In this document: one piece after another, positions 6,431 to 13,114 of the stretch
How positions within the stretch are numbered: the stretch's first letter is position 1
How the letters are laid out: each line of letters opens with the position of its first letter
Translations under genes and position numbers: made by a program
NCBI GenBank assembly: GCA_016870675.1
Contig: VGAU01000016.1
Coordinates: 1 to 15,248, forward strand
Source of the DNA: Actinomycetota bacterium
Lineage (GTDB): Bacteria > Actinomycetota > Humimicrobiia > Humimicrobiales > Humimicrobiaceae
Length of the DNA stretch: 15,248 bases
Direction of reading: 5' to 3'
Notes under the pieces: generated by a model
What the model saw: only the letters and a program-made list of their open reading frames with translations
What the model was told of the DNA's origin: nothing
The model's database searches: none

Positions 6431-6923
6431 GATAGTGTCTAATGCAACCCCACTTATTTACCTTGCTAAAATTAAAAAATACAGTCTTTTACAGTCTTTA
6501 TATAAAAAAATTATTATTTCACAAGAAGTAAAAATAGAAATAGTTGATGAAGGAAAAAAATTAAAGAAACCAGATGCATTATTAATAGAAAAAGAGATAG
6601 AGGGTGGTTTTATTGAAGTAAAAAAAGTTGGTAAACTAATAGTAACAACTCTTGAACTTGAACCAGGAGAATTATCAACTTTATCACTGGCTAAAGAATT
6701 AGAGATAAATGAAGTATTAGTTGATGAAACATTGGGCCGCACTGCTGCTAAAATTGTAGGATTGATTCCAAAGGGAACCTTATATGTTCTTCTAAAAAAT
6801 TTAAAGTTAAAAAAGATTACTTTTGATGATTTTTTAAATATCTTAAATAAGCTTATAGAATCTGGTTTTAGATTAAAGGAAGAAATTTATATAAAAGCTA
6901 TAGAAGAAGCTAAAAGGATTTAA
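6423..6923 (+). CDS. DUF3368 PIN-like toxin
   Basis: A 166-residue PIN-fold protein, the predicted toxin of the pair. PIN toxins are metal-dependent RNases, often cutting tRNA or mRNA; this one's target is unknown. Visible features are the first strand IVSNATPLIYLAKI (residues 4-17), EPGELSTLSLA with Glu83 (80-90), LVDETLGRTAAKIVGL with Asp101 (99-114), and GTLYVLLKNLKLKKI, which is typical of DUF3368. The first conserved PIN acidic position is Asn7 rather than Asp, a change I recall being common in DUF3368. The C-terminus has a long helical tail (FDDFLNILNKLIESGFRL). ATG 6423 lies inside the antitoxin's last codons. The gene stops one base from the cysS stop on the other strand. Confidence 0.82.
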   Translation: MSKIVSNATPLIYLAKIKKYSLLQSLYKKIIISQEVKIEIVDEGKKLKKPDALLIEKEIEGGFIEVKKVGKLIVTTLELEPGELSTLSLAKELEINEVLVDETLGRTAAKIVGLIPKGTLYVLLKNLKLKKITFDDFLNILNKLIESGFRLKEEIYIKAIEEAKRI

Positions 6924-6924
6924 T

Positions 6925-8412
6925 TTATCCCTTCAGCTCCCAGAGGGTGCCTTCTTTTCTATCTTCCAGTATAATACCCATACTGTACAGATAATTCCTG
7001 ATCTCATCAGCTTTCTTATAATCCTTATTCTTCCTGGCAGCTTCCCTCTCCGTTATCAGTTTTTCTATCTCTTCTTTTGTTATTTCTATTCTGGTCTCTA
7101 TATTTTCCGATATTTTTGAAACTTCCTTTATAAAATTTAATCCCAGGACAAGGCCCAGCTCTTTTATCTTTATGTAGGCGCCGCTCAGGCTCTTTTTTAA
7201 AGAGGAATTATTTTTAAAATCTTGTTTTTGTATAATGTTATTTATATTTTTTATGAATTCAAAGATATCCCCGATTGCCCTGGCAGAATTAAAGTCATCA
7301 TCCATAGAATTCTTAAAATTAACTTCAAACTTCCTGGTAAAGGTACCCAGCCTGGATATAACCTGCATGTCAGCTTTCCCCCCGGTTTCCTCGCCTGATA
7401 AACTCTCTTTCTGCTCTATTAAAAATTTGATATTTTTAAGGGTATTGGTAATCTTTTCCAGAGCTTTCTCTGCCTCATCCAGCTTTTCCATACTGAACTC
7501 CAGAGGACTTCTGTAATGTGTGGAAAGCATGTACATTTTTATTTTATCAGGAGAATAACTCTTAAGCAGATTTTTTAAAATCCAATTTTTTTTAAGTCCC
7601 AGTGACTTTGACATTTTTCCTGACTTTACCTCAATCATACCATTATGCATCCAGTACCTGACAAAATCCCCTTCCATGGGAAAAGCAGCTTCAGATTGTG
7701 CAATTTCATTTTCGTGGTGGGGAAATATCAAGTCTATTCCCCCGCCGTGGATATCAATATTCCGATCCAGTAGAGTAGTTGACATTGCAGAGCATTCAAT
7801 ATGCCAGCCCGGCCTTCCCCTGCCCCAGGGACTGTCCCAGAAAGGTTCGCCTTCTTTGGCTTTTTTCCATAGGGCAAAATCAATTTTATTTCTTTTTCCA
7901 AAACTATTATCCTCGGTATCCTTCATCTCGCTGATATTCTGCCCTGAGAGTTTTCCGTAGGCCGGGAATTTACTGACTTCAAAATAAACATTACCATCTA
8001 CTACATAACCATAGCCATTTTCGATAATCTTTTTTATAATATCTATTATCTCTGCAATCATTTCTGTTGCCAGAGGCATCTTGCTGAATCCCCCAACTTC
8101 AAGATTTTTAACATCCTCCAGGAAGGCTTTGATGTATCTGGTGGTTATAACTTTATAATCTACTTTCTCCTCATCCGCCTTTTTTATTATCTTGTCTTCA
8201 ATATCTGTAATATTCTGGATGTATTCCACCTTATAACCTGAAAACTGCAGATAATTTCTGACCATATTGAAGACTACAATTGGTCTGGAATTACCGATAG
8301 ATATATAGTTATAAACTGTAGGACCGCAAACATACATCCTGACTTTGCCTTTTTCTATTGGTTCGAATAATTCTTTTTTCCGGTGCAAAGTATTATATAC
8401 CTTCAAACTCAC
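6925..8412 (-). CDS. cysS: Cysteinyl-tRNA synthetase
   Basis: Class Ia synthetase that charges tRNA-Cys. The 495 residues are slightly longer than usual. Landmarks are MYVCGPTVYNY with zinc ligand Cys29, the HIGH-motif position at 38-41, NITDIEDKII at 67-76, GRPGWHIECSAM (zinc Cys), GGIDLIFPHHENEIAQSE (zinc His/Glu), GKMSKSLG (KMSKS loop) and a C-terminal helical domain ending in a helix-and-turn typical of CysRS. The HIGH motif reads SIGN: the first His is Ser38, codon at 8301-8299. Glu72 replaces an Asp usual in the NxTDxDDK segment. It starts at GTG 8412 with GGAGG six bases upstream. The cysE-cysS order is conserved in Bacillota and links cysteine synthesis to its charging. It is the last gene of the long minus-strand run. 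Confidence 0.95.
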   Translation of the reverse strand: MSLKVYNTLHRKKELFEPIEKGKVRMYVCGPTVYNYISIGNSRPIVVFNMVRNYLQFSGYKVEYIQNITDIEDKIIKKADEEKVDYKVITTRYIKAFLEDVKNLEVGGFSKMPLATEMIAEIIDIIKKIIENGYGYVVDGNVYFEVSKFPAYGKLSGQNISEMKDTEDNSFGKRNKIDFALWKKAKEGEPFWDSPWGRGRPGWHIECSAMSTTLLDRNIDIHGGGIDLIFPHHENEIAQSEAAFPMEGDFVRYWMHNGMIEVKSGKMSKSLGLKKNWILKNLLKSYSPDKIKMYMLSTHYRSPLEFSMEKLDEAEKALEKITNTLKNIKFLIEQKESLSGEETGGKADMQVISRLGTFTRKFEVNFKNSMDDDFNSARAIGDIFEFIKNINNIIQKQDFKNNSSLKKSLSGAYIKIKELGLVLGLNFIKEVSKISENIETRIEITKEEIEKLITEREAARKNKDYKKADEIRNYLYSMGIILEDRKEGTLWELKG

Positions 8413-8430
8413 CAGTATCCTCCAGTATCC
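8412..8430 (-). repeat. cysS: Tandem 9-bp repeat forming the cysS ribosome binding site
   Basis: On the minus strand GGATACTGG occurs twice (8430-8422 and 8420-8412), separated by one A, so the period is 10 bases. The junction of the copies creates GGAGG (8423-8419), and the last G of the second copy is the first base of the GTG start. Loss of one copy would remove this GGAGG. Confidence 0.8.
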
Positions 8431-8491
8431 AGATTACTATTGATTTTAATTATTTAAGACCGGTGCGGCCGGAATTATCCCACTGCGGATA

Positions 8492-9145
8492 TTACCTTTT
8501 TTCTTTTTTAATTTTTTTTAATTCCTTTTCCAGAAAATCTATCCTGGCGCAGCAGTCACTTAAAATATCGCTTACAGGGTCGGGTAATTTCATTCTGTGA
8601 AACTCATCTGAAAGTACCTTTTCCCCTCCAATTTTTACAATCCTTCCCGGGACACCTACTACCGTGCACCTGTCAGGGACAGAATTTATAACTACCGCTC
8701 CTGCTCCGATAATTACATCATTTCCAATTTCAATCGAACCCAGTACTTTTGCTCCTGCTGATATAACCACATTATTTCCAACTGTAGGGTGGCGCTTGCC
8801 CTTTTCTTTTCCGGTTCCACCTAAAGTTACTCCCTGATATAAGGTAACACCATCACCAATTTCTGAAGTTTCTCCTATTACTACTCCCATACCATGGTCT
8901 ATAAAGAACCCCTTGCCAATTTTTGCTCCAGGATGAATCTCAATCCCGGTAAGGAATTTACTGAACTGGGATATCCAGCGGGGAATAAAAGGTACTCTCT
9001 GCTTGTAAAGCCAGTGAGCAATTCTATGATTTATAACCGCGTGCACCCCGGAATAAGTAAACAAAATTTCAAGAGTGCTTACTGCAGCCGGGTCCCTTTC
9101 TCTTGCAGATTTTACAAGGTCTTTTAATTCAGCTACCAGTCCCAT
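8492..9145 (-). CDS. cysE: Serine O-acetyltransferase
   Basis: Makes O-acetylserine from serine and acetyl-CoA, the first step of cysteine synthesis. The 217 residues are the short Bacillus-type form, lacking part of the E. coli N-terminal domain. An N-terminal helical region (1-65) precedes a left-handed beta-helix of hexapeptide repeats (66-170): GIEIHPGAKIG (His71), FFIDHGMGVVIGET with catalytic His84, YQGVTLGGTGKEKGKRHPTVG (His119) and GVPGRIV at the end. A coiled, Lys-rich tail follows. Start ATG 9145 lies 22 bases after gltX; only a weak GAG is visible upstream. The 79-base spacer to cysS contains two tiny inverted repeats but no T-box hallmarks. A cysK partner is not in the window. Confidence 0.94.
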   Translation of the reverse strand: MGLVAELKDLVKSARERDPAAVSTLEILFTYSGVHAVINHRIAHWLYKQRVPFIPRWISQFSKFLTGIEIHPGAKIGKGFFIDHGMGVVIGETSEIGDGVTLYQGVTLGGTGKEKGKRHPTVGNNVVISAGAKVLGSIEIGNDVIIGAGAVVINSVPDRCTVVGVPGRIVKIGGEKVLSDEFHRMKLPDPVSDILSDCCARIDFLEKELKKIKKEKR

Positions 9146-9167
9146 AACTCGACCAATCGGTTATAAT

Positions 9168-10652
9168 TTATAATTTATTATTTTTTATATATTCTAATGT
9201 CTGATTGACCCTTTGTATACAGTTTTTTAAACCCAGTATAGAAATAACCCTGGGCAGTTCCGGACCATGAGTTTTACCGGTAATAGATGCCCTTATAGGC
9301 ATATATAAAAATTTACCTTTTATTTTTAACTCTTTTAAGCTTTTCGCTATCATATTAACGAGGTTTTTACTCTTCTCTTCATTAAAATCTATATCCTGGT
9401 TATTGTCAAAAGATTTCAGTTCGCTTTCAAGCCTTCCCAGGAAACTCTGCAGAACTACCGCAGATGTATCCAGTGTTAAAATTTCAACTGCGTCTTTGCT
9501 GTAACCTGCAATTTTTTCTCCAAAAAGATCTTTTATGTACCGGGGAAATTCATTTAAAACTTTCAGGTTATCCCGGAATGCACTGGCACCTTTTACAATT
9601 TTACTCATAACTTTTTCATTTCCTAGATCTTTTTTATCTATTATCTTCTCTTTGATTAAATAAGGGGTACATAACCTGGCCAGCTCTTCAGTAGATTTTC
9701 TTCTGATATAAATACCATTTATCCATTTTAACTTATCCACATCAAAGATAGCAGGGCTTTTTGATATATCGGGTATTTTAAATTTACCCAGGATATCCCT
9801 GATACCAAATATTTCCTCGCCGTCCCTTGGAGCCCATGAAAGTATTGAAAGATAATTTCCAATAGCTTCAGCCAGGTATCCTTCTTCCCTGAACTGGGAA
9901 ATAGTGGTAGCTCCATGCCTTTTACTTAATTTCGAGCCGTCTTTTCCAAGAATCATTGATAGATGTGCATAAGAAGGCAGGATAAACCCCAGACTCCTGA
10001 ACAATAAAATCTGTCTTGCGGTGTTGGTTATATGGTCCTCACCTCTCAGCACATGGGTAATTTTCATATCACCATCATCTACTACCACAGCAAAATTATA
10101 GGAAGGAGTGCCATCAGATTTAATAATTATAAAGTCCCCGATAACTTCAGACCTGAAGCTTATCTCCCCTCTTATTAAATCGCAAAATTTTATTTCCCTG
10201 CCATCTTCTACTTTAAACCTTATGGCAAATTCCTTGCCCTCTTTTAAATTCTTTTCAATCTCCCCGCCGCTCAGCTCCCTGCACCGGTTATCATATTTTG
10301 ACATCATACCTTCAGCATACTGTCTCTTTTTAAGGTCTTCCAGCCTCTCCGGGGTGCAGAAACATCTGTAAGCTTTATTTTCATCCAGCAGCTCCCGGGC
10401 AAATCCCTGATATATCCCGGTCCTCTCACTCTGCCTGTAGAACTCATCCCAGTCCAGACCAAACCACTTTAAATCTTCTATTATGGATTTTTCATAGGCG
10501 GCAGTAGACCTTTTTATATCAGTATCCTCAATTCTTAAAATTAATTTTCCGCCCACACTCCTTGCAGCCAGCCAGTTAAACAGAGCAGTTCTTGCTGTCC
10601 CTATGTGCAAGCCTCCAGTTGGAGATGGCGCAAATCTAAACCTGGGTATCAT
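9168..10652 (-). CDS. gltX: Glutamyl-tRNA synthetase
   Basis: Class Ib synthetase charging tRNA-Glu, and in many bacteria lacking GlnRS also tRNA-Gln before transamidation; which applies here cannot be seen. The 494 residues are typical. Landmarks are RFAPSPTGGLHIGTARTALF with HIGT at 16-19, LRIEDTD at 39-45, a zinc-site pattern (Cys97, Cys99, Tyr120, Cys124), THVLRGEDHITNT at 199-211, KLSKRHG at 241-247 (KMSKS loop) and a C-terminal anticodon-binding domain ending near KNNKL. Start ATG 10652 has GGAG at 10661-10658, five bases upstream. All catalytic motifs are intact. It lies between ispF and cysE as in Bacillota. Confidence 0.96.
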   Translation of the reverse strand: MIPRFRFAPSPTGGLHIGTARTALFNWLAARSVGGKLILRIEDTDIKRSTAAYEKSIIEDLKWFGLDWDEFYRQSERTGIYQGFARELLDENKAYRCFCTPERLEDLKKRQYAEGMMSKYDNRCRELSGGEIEKNLKEGKEFAIRFKVEDGREIKFCDLIRGEISFRSEVIGDFIIIKSDGTPSYNFAVVVDDGDMKITHVLRGEDHITNTARQILLFRSLGFILPSYAHLSMILGKDGSKLSKRHGATTISQFREEGYLAEAIGNYLSILSWAPRDGEEIFGIRDILGKFKIPDISKSPAIFDVDKLKWINGIYIRRKSTEELARLCTPYLIKEKIIDKKDLGNEKVMSKIVKGASAFRDNLKVLNEFPRYIKDLFGEKIAGYSKDAVEILTLDTSAVVLQSFLGRLESELKSFDNNQDIDFNEEKSKNLVNMIAKSLKELKIKGKFLYMPIRASITGKTHGPELPRVISILGLKNCIQRVNQTLEYIKNNKL

Positions 10653-10685
10653 TTTTACTCCAGTGATTCTTCTCTATATAAAATC

Positions 10686-11153
10686 TTATTTCAATAGAAC
10701 CACACACTCTGCGGCAATTCCTTCCTCTCTTCCGCAAAATCCAAGGCCCTCTGTGGTTGATGCCTTTATATTTACCTTATCATCATCTATCTTTAAAGCT
10801 CCGGCTATATTCTTTTTCATTTCTGGAAAGTACCTGTAGACTTTCGGTTTCTGCATTATTAAAATTGAATCTATATTGACAATACAAAAACCCTTTTCCT
10901 CCATCTTTTTTCTAACTTCTTCCAGCAGCAGCAGGCTGGATATATCCTTATACTTCATATCACTGTCAGGAAAATGAATTCCTATATCCCCCAGCCCACA
11001 TGCTCCTAAAATAGCATTCATTATGGCATGCACCAAAACATCAGCATCAGAATGGCCTTCTAGCCCCATAGGATGATCTATTTTTACACCCCCGATTATT
11101 AATTTCCTACCAGCTCCAAAGGCATGAACGTCAAATCCTAATCCGACTTTCAT
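10686..11153 (-). CDS. ispF: 2-C-methyl-D-erythritol 2,4-cyclodiphosphate synthase
   Basis: Fifth step of the MEP isoprenoid pathway: cyclises the CDP-ME 2-phosphate to MEcPP with release of CMP. The 155 residues match the family. The zinc ligands are visible as Asp8 and His10 (GFDVH) and His42 (LVHAIMNA). Other hallmarks are LEGHSDADVL at 31-40, LGDIGIHFPDSD and the C-terminal KASTTEGLGFCGREEGIAA. Start ATG 11153 has no obvious Shine-Dalgarno. It lies 43 bases after ispD, the enzyme two steps earlier, an adjacency seen in many bacteria. The frame ends 33 bases before gltX. Confidence 0.96.
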   Translation of the reverse strand: MKVGLGFDVHAFGAGRKLIIGGVKIDHPMGLEGHSDADVLVHAIMNAILGACGLGDIGIHFPDSDMKYKDISSLLLLEEVRKKMEEKGFCIVNIDSILIMQKPKVYRYFPEMKKNIAGALKIDDDKVNIKASTTEGLGFCGREEGIAAECVVLLK

Positions 11154-11196
11154 AAAAGGTCAATCTTTCTATACTATACTTTTTATACTTTACTAG

Positions 11197-11907
11197 TTAT
11201 CTCCTGCCATTTCTGGTCATAATAAGCTCTGCCAGAAATAAGTCAAGAGGAGTTGTAATTTTTATATTCTCATGCCTGCCTCTTACCACACCAACCTTCC
11301 AATTCATTCTTTCCATTAGCGAAGCATCGTCTGTGCCTATAAAATTATCCTCTCTGGCTTTATTATGAGCTTCTAAAATATTTTTGTAAAAGAAAGTCTG
11401 TGGAGTTTGGGCATGCCAGACTGTATCCCTGGGAATAGTCCTATCAATAGTACCCTTACCGATTACTTTTACAGTTTCTCGCGCAGATTCTGCCATTATC
11501 ACACCTTTCACTCCAGGGTCTTTTCCATTTTCTCTTATTAAAGTATTAATTAAAACATCAATCTCCTCCGCGGTAATAAGTGGTCTTACACCATCATGAA
11601 TAGACACTAATTTAGTGGAGGAAGGTAGCTCAATTAGAGCATTATAAACAGATTCCTGTCTGCTGTTGCCGCCAATAACTAATTTTTTTACTTTATCGAA
11701 TGAATATTTTTCAATTATACTTTTTTGACATGATTCCACATAATCTTTAGGAACTGAAACATATATTTCTTTTATTTTTGAAGAACTTTGAAAAGCAGTA
11801 ATAGTATGAGCTAATATTGGTTTTCCATAAATGTTCATAAACTGCTTGCTGATATTGCCTTTTAGCCTGATACCCTTTCCGGCTGCTGTAATTATCGCTA
11901 CATTCAT
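11197..11907 (-). CDS. ispD: 2-C-methyl-D-erythritol 4-phosphate cytidylyltransferase
   Basis: Third MEP-pathway step: joins MEP and CTP to CDP-methylerythritol. The 236 residues have the expected nucleotidyltransferase fold: IITAAGKGIRLKGNISKQF with the nucleotide-binding Arg14 and Lys21, LVIGGNSRQESVYNAL, IHDGVRPLIT, TVWHAQTPQTFFY, FIGTDDASLME and the C-terminal NIKITTPLDLFLAE. All conserved positions I can check are present. Start ATG 11907 has only a weak upstream purine stretch. An 84-base AT-rich spacer separates it from disA, long enough to hold an internal promoter, though I see no convincing one. carD, which often precedes ispD, is absent. Confidence 0.95.
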   Translation of the reverse strand: MNVAIITAAGKGIRLKGNISKQFMNIYGKPILAHTITAFQSSSKIKEIYVSVPKDYVESCQKSIIEKYSFDKVKKLVIGGNSRQESVYNALIELPSSTKLVSIHDGVRPLITAEEIDVLINTLIRENGKDPGVKGVIMAESARETVKVIGKGTIDRTIPRDTVWHAQTPQTFFYKNILEAHNKAREDNFIGTDDASLMERMNWKVGVVRGRHENIKITTPLDLFLAELIMTRNGRR

Positions 11908-11991
11908 AAATTATCATCACTATTATTTTTTTGAAAAACCTGTTAACCGTAGAATATATAAGTTTAATGATTAAAATAATTCTAATAATTG

Positions 11992-13101
11992 CTATATTTT
12001 AATTCTTGGGATTACTCCTCCTTTTCTATTATACGGTTCATTATATAAATAATATTCAGAAAACTTTTTTAGCCTGTCACATAAAGATCTGGCCCTAGTT
12101 TTTCCCATTCCTGCAACTTCAGACAATTCCTCCACATTTGCATTTAGAATATTCTTTAAATTACCAAACTTATCAATTAAATTGGTAACAATTGATTGAG
12201 GAAGTCTTCTAACTTCTGAAACAATCCTGAGTCCTCTGGGATGTATGTCAAATTCCTTTAAGCTGCCTTCAACATCATAACCTAAAATTTTCGCAATATT
12301 GCCTAACTCAAGTAGCTCTCCTTCACTTAGCAGATTTATCCTGTCTTTCACTTCAAACGGCTCAGCGCCAATATCCGGATGTGCATAATCACTTATAATA
12401 TTTAAAGAATCATTCACTATATTCGCCATTAATTCTTCAACCTGCATGTTTAAGAGCCTGCCTTCTACCCCCAGCTCATATATATATTTTTTAACTTCCT
12501 TTTCGGTTCTCTGTACGATGCTTGATCTTTGAAGTACACCGGTTACATCAAAAAGTGTTACCAGATCTTCGAGCTCTCTCACGGTTAAATTAAATGTAAG
12601 TTCATCCAGTCCTTCTTTGTATTTTTCAAGCGTTTGTAATGCCTGATTTGCTTTGGATAGAACTACCCTTGGTTCCTCAAGCATATGCCTCATATCACCT
12701 TTATATATGGTAACCACATCCCTTTTCATAGAAATAGAAATTACCAGGGTATTGGTTTGTTTTGCTACTCTTTCTGCAGTTCTATGTCTTGTACCTGTTT
12801 CAGAAGTTTTAATGTCTGGATTGGGGAAAAGGTGAGTGTTGGCATATAAGATCCGTTTACCGTCAGAACTCAATATAATAGCCCCATCCATTTTGGCAAT
12901 CTCATAGAATTTTGCTGGCGAGAAACTGCATCCTATATAAAATCCTCCATTAACCAGCTTCAATACCTCTTCCGAATCTCCCACAACAATCAGTCCGCCT
13001 GTTTTCCCCTGAAGTATATATTCTATTCCCAGCCTGAGCTCCGTTCCAGGAGCTATTTTTTTCAAGCAATCCAGTAATAATTCTTCACTTTTTTTATTCA
13101 T
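11992..13101 (-). CDS. disA: DNA-integrity scanning diadenylate cyclase DisA
   Basis: Makes the second messenger cyclic di-AMP from two ATP; in B. subtilis it scans DNA and stops synthesis at branched structures. The 369 residues are the usual length. The N-terminal DAC domain (about 1-150) has DGAIILSSDG with DGA at 72-74 and TSETGTRHRTAERV with RHR at 105-107, so the catalytic motifs are intact. The central helical linker spans about 150-290. The C-terminal helix-hairpin-helix DNA-binding domain spans about 297-345 (FGNLKNILNANVEEL, then VAGMGKTRARSL). Start ATG 13101 has AGGA three bases upstream inside the 13-base spacer after clpC. radA, normally between clpC and disA in Bacillota, is missing here. 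Confidence 0.97.
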   Translation of the reverse strand: MNKKSEELLLDCLKKIAPGTELRLGIEYILQGKTGGLIVVGDSEEVLKLVNGGFYIGCSFSPAKFYEIAKMDGAIILSSDGKRILYANTHLFPNPDIKTSETGTRHRTAERVAKQTNTLVISISMKRDVVTIYKGDMRHMLEEPRVVLSKANQALQTLEKYKEGLDELTFNLTVRELEDLVTLFDVTGVLQRSSIVQRTEKEVKKYIYELGVEGRLLNMQVEELMANIVNDSLNIISDYAHPDIGAEPFEVKDRINLLSEGELLELGNIAKILGYDVEGSLKEFDIHPRGLRIVSEVRRLPQSIVTNLIDKFGNLKNILNANVEELSEVAGMGKTRARSLCDRLKKFSEYYLYNEPYNRKGGVIPRIKI

Positions 13102-13114
13102 TCGTCCTGCAAAA

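Noticed and set aside
6128..6923. Low GC of the TA genes as proof of transfer
   Set aside because: One toxin sample line is 11/60 G+C, but an rlmB line is also only 14/60, so composition does not separate it from its neighbours.
8460..8490. Two small inverted repeats (CCGG/CCGG and ATCC/GGAT) between cysE and cysS as a terminator or riboswitch
   Set aside because: Stems are only 4 bp with no following T-run on the minus strand and no T-box hallmark; too weak to call.
11963..11975. TTTAATGATTAAA palindrome upstream of ispD as an operator
   Set aside because: Pure A/T arms in an AT-rich spacer with no convincing promoter; expected by chance.
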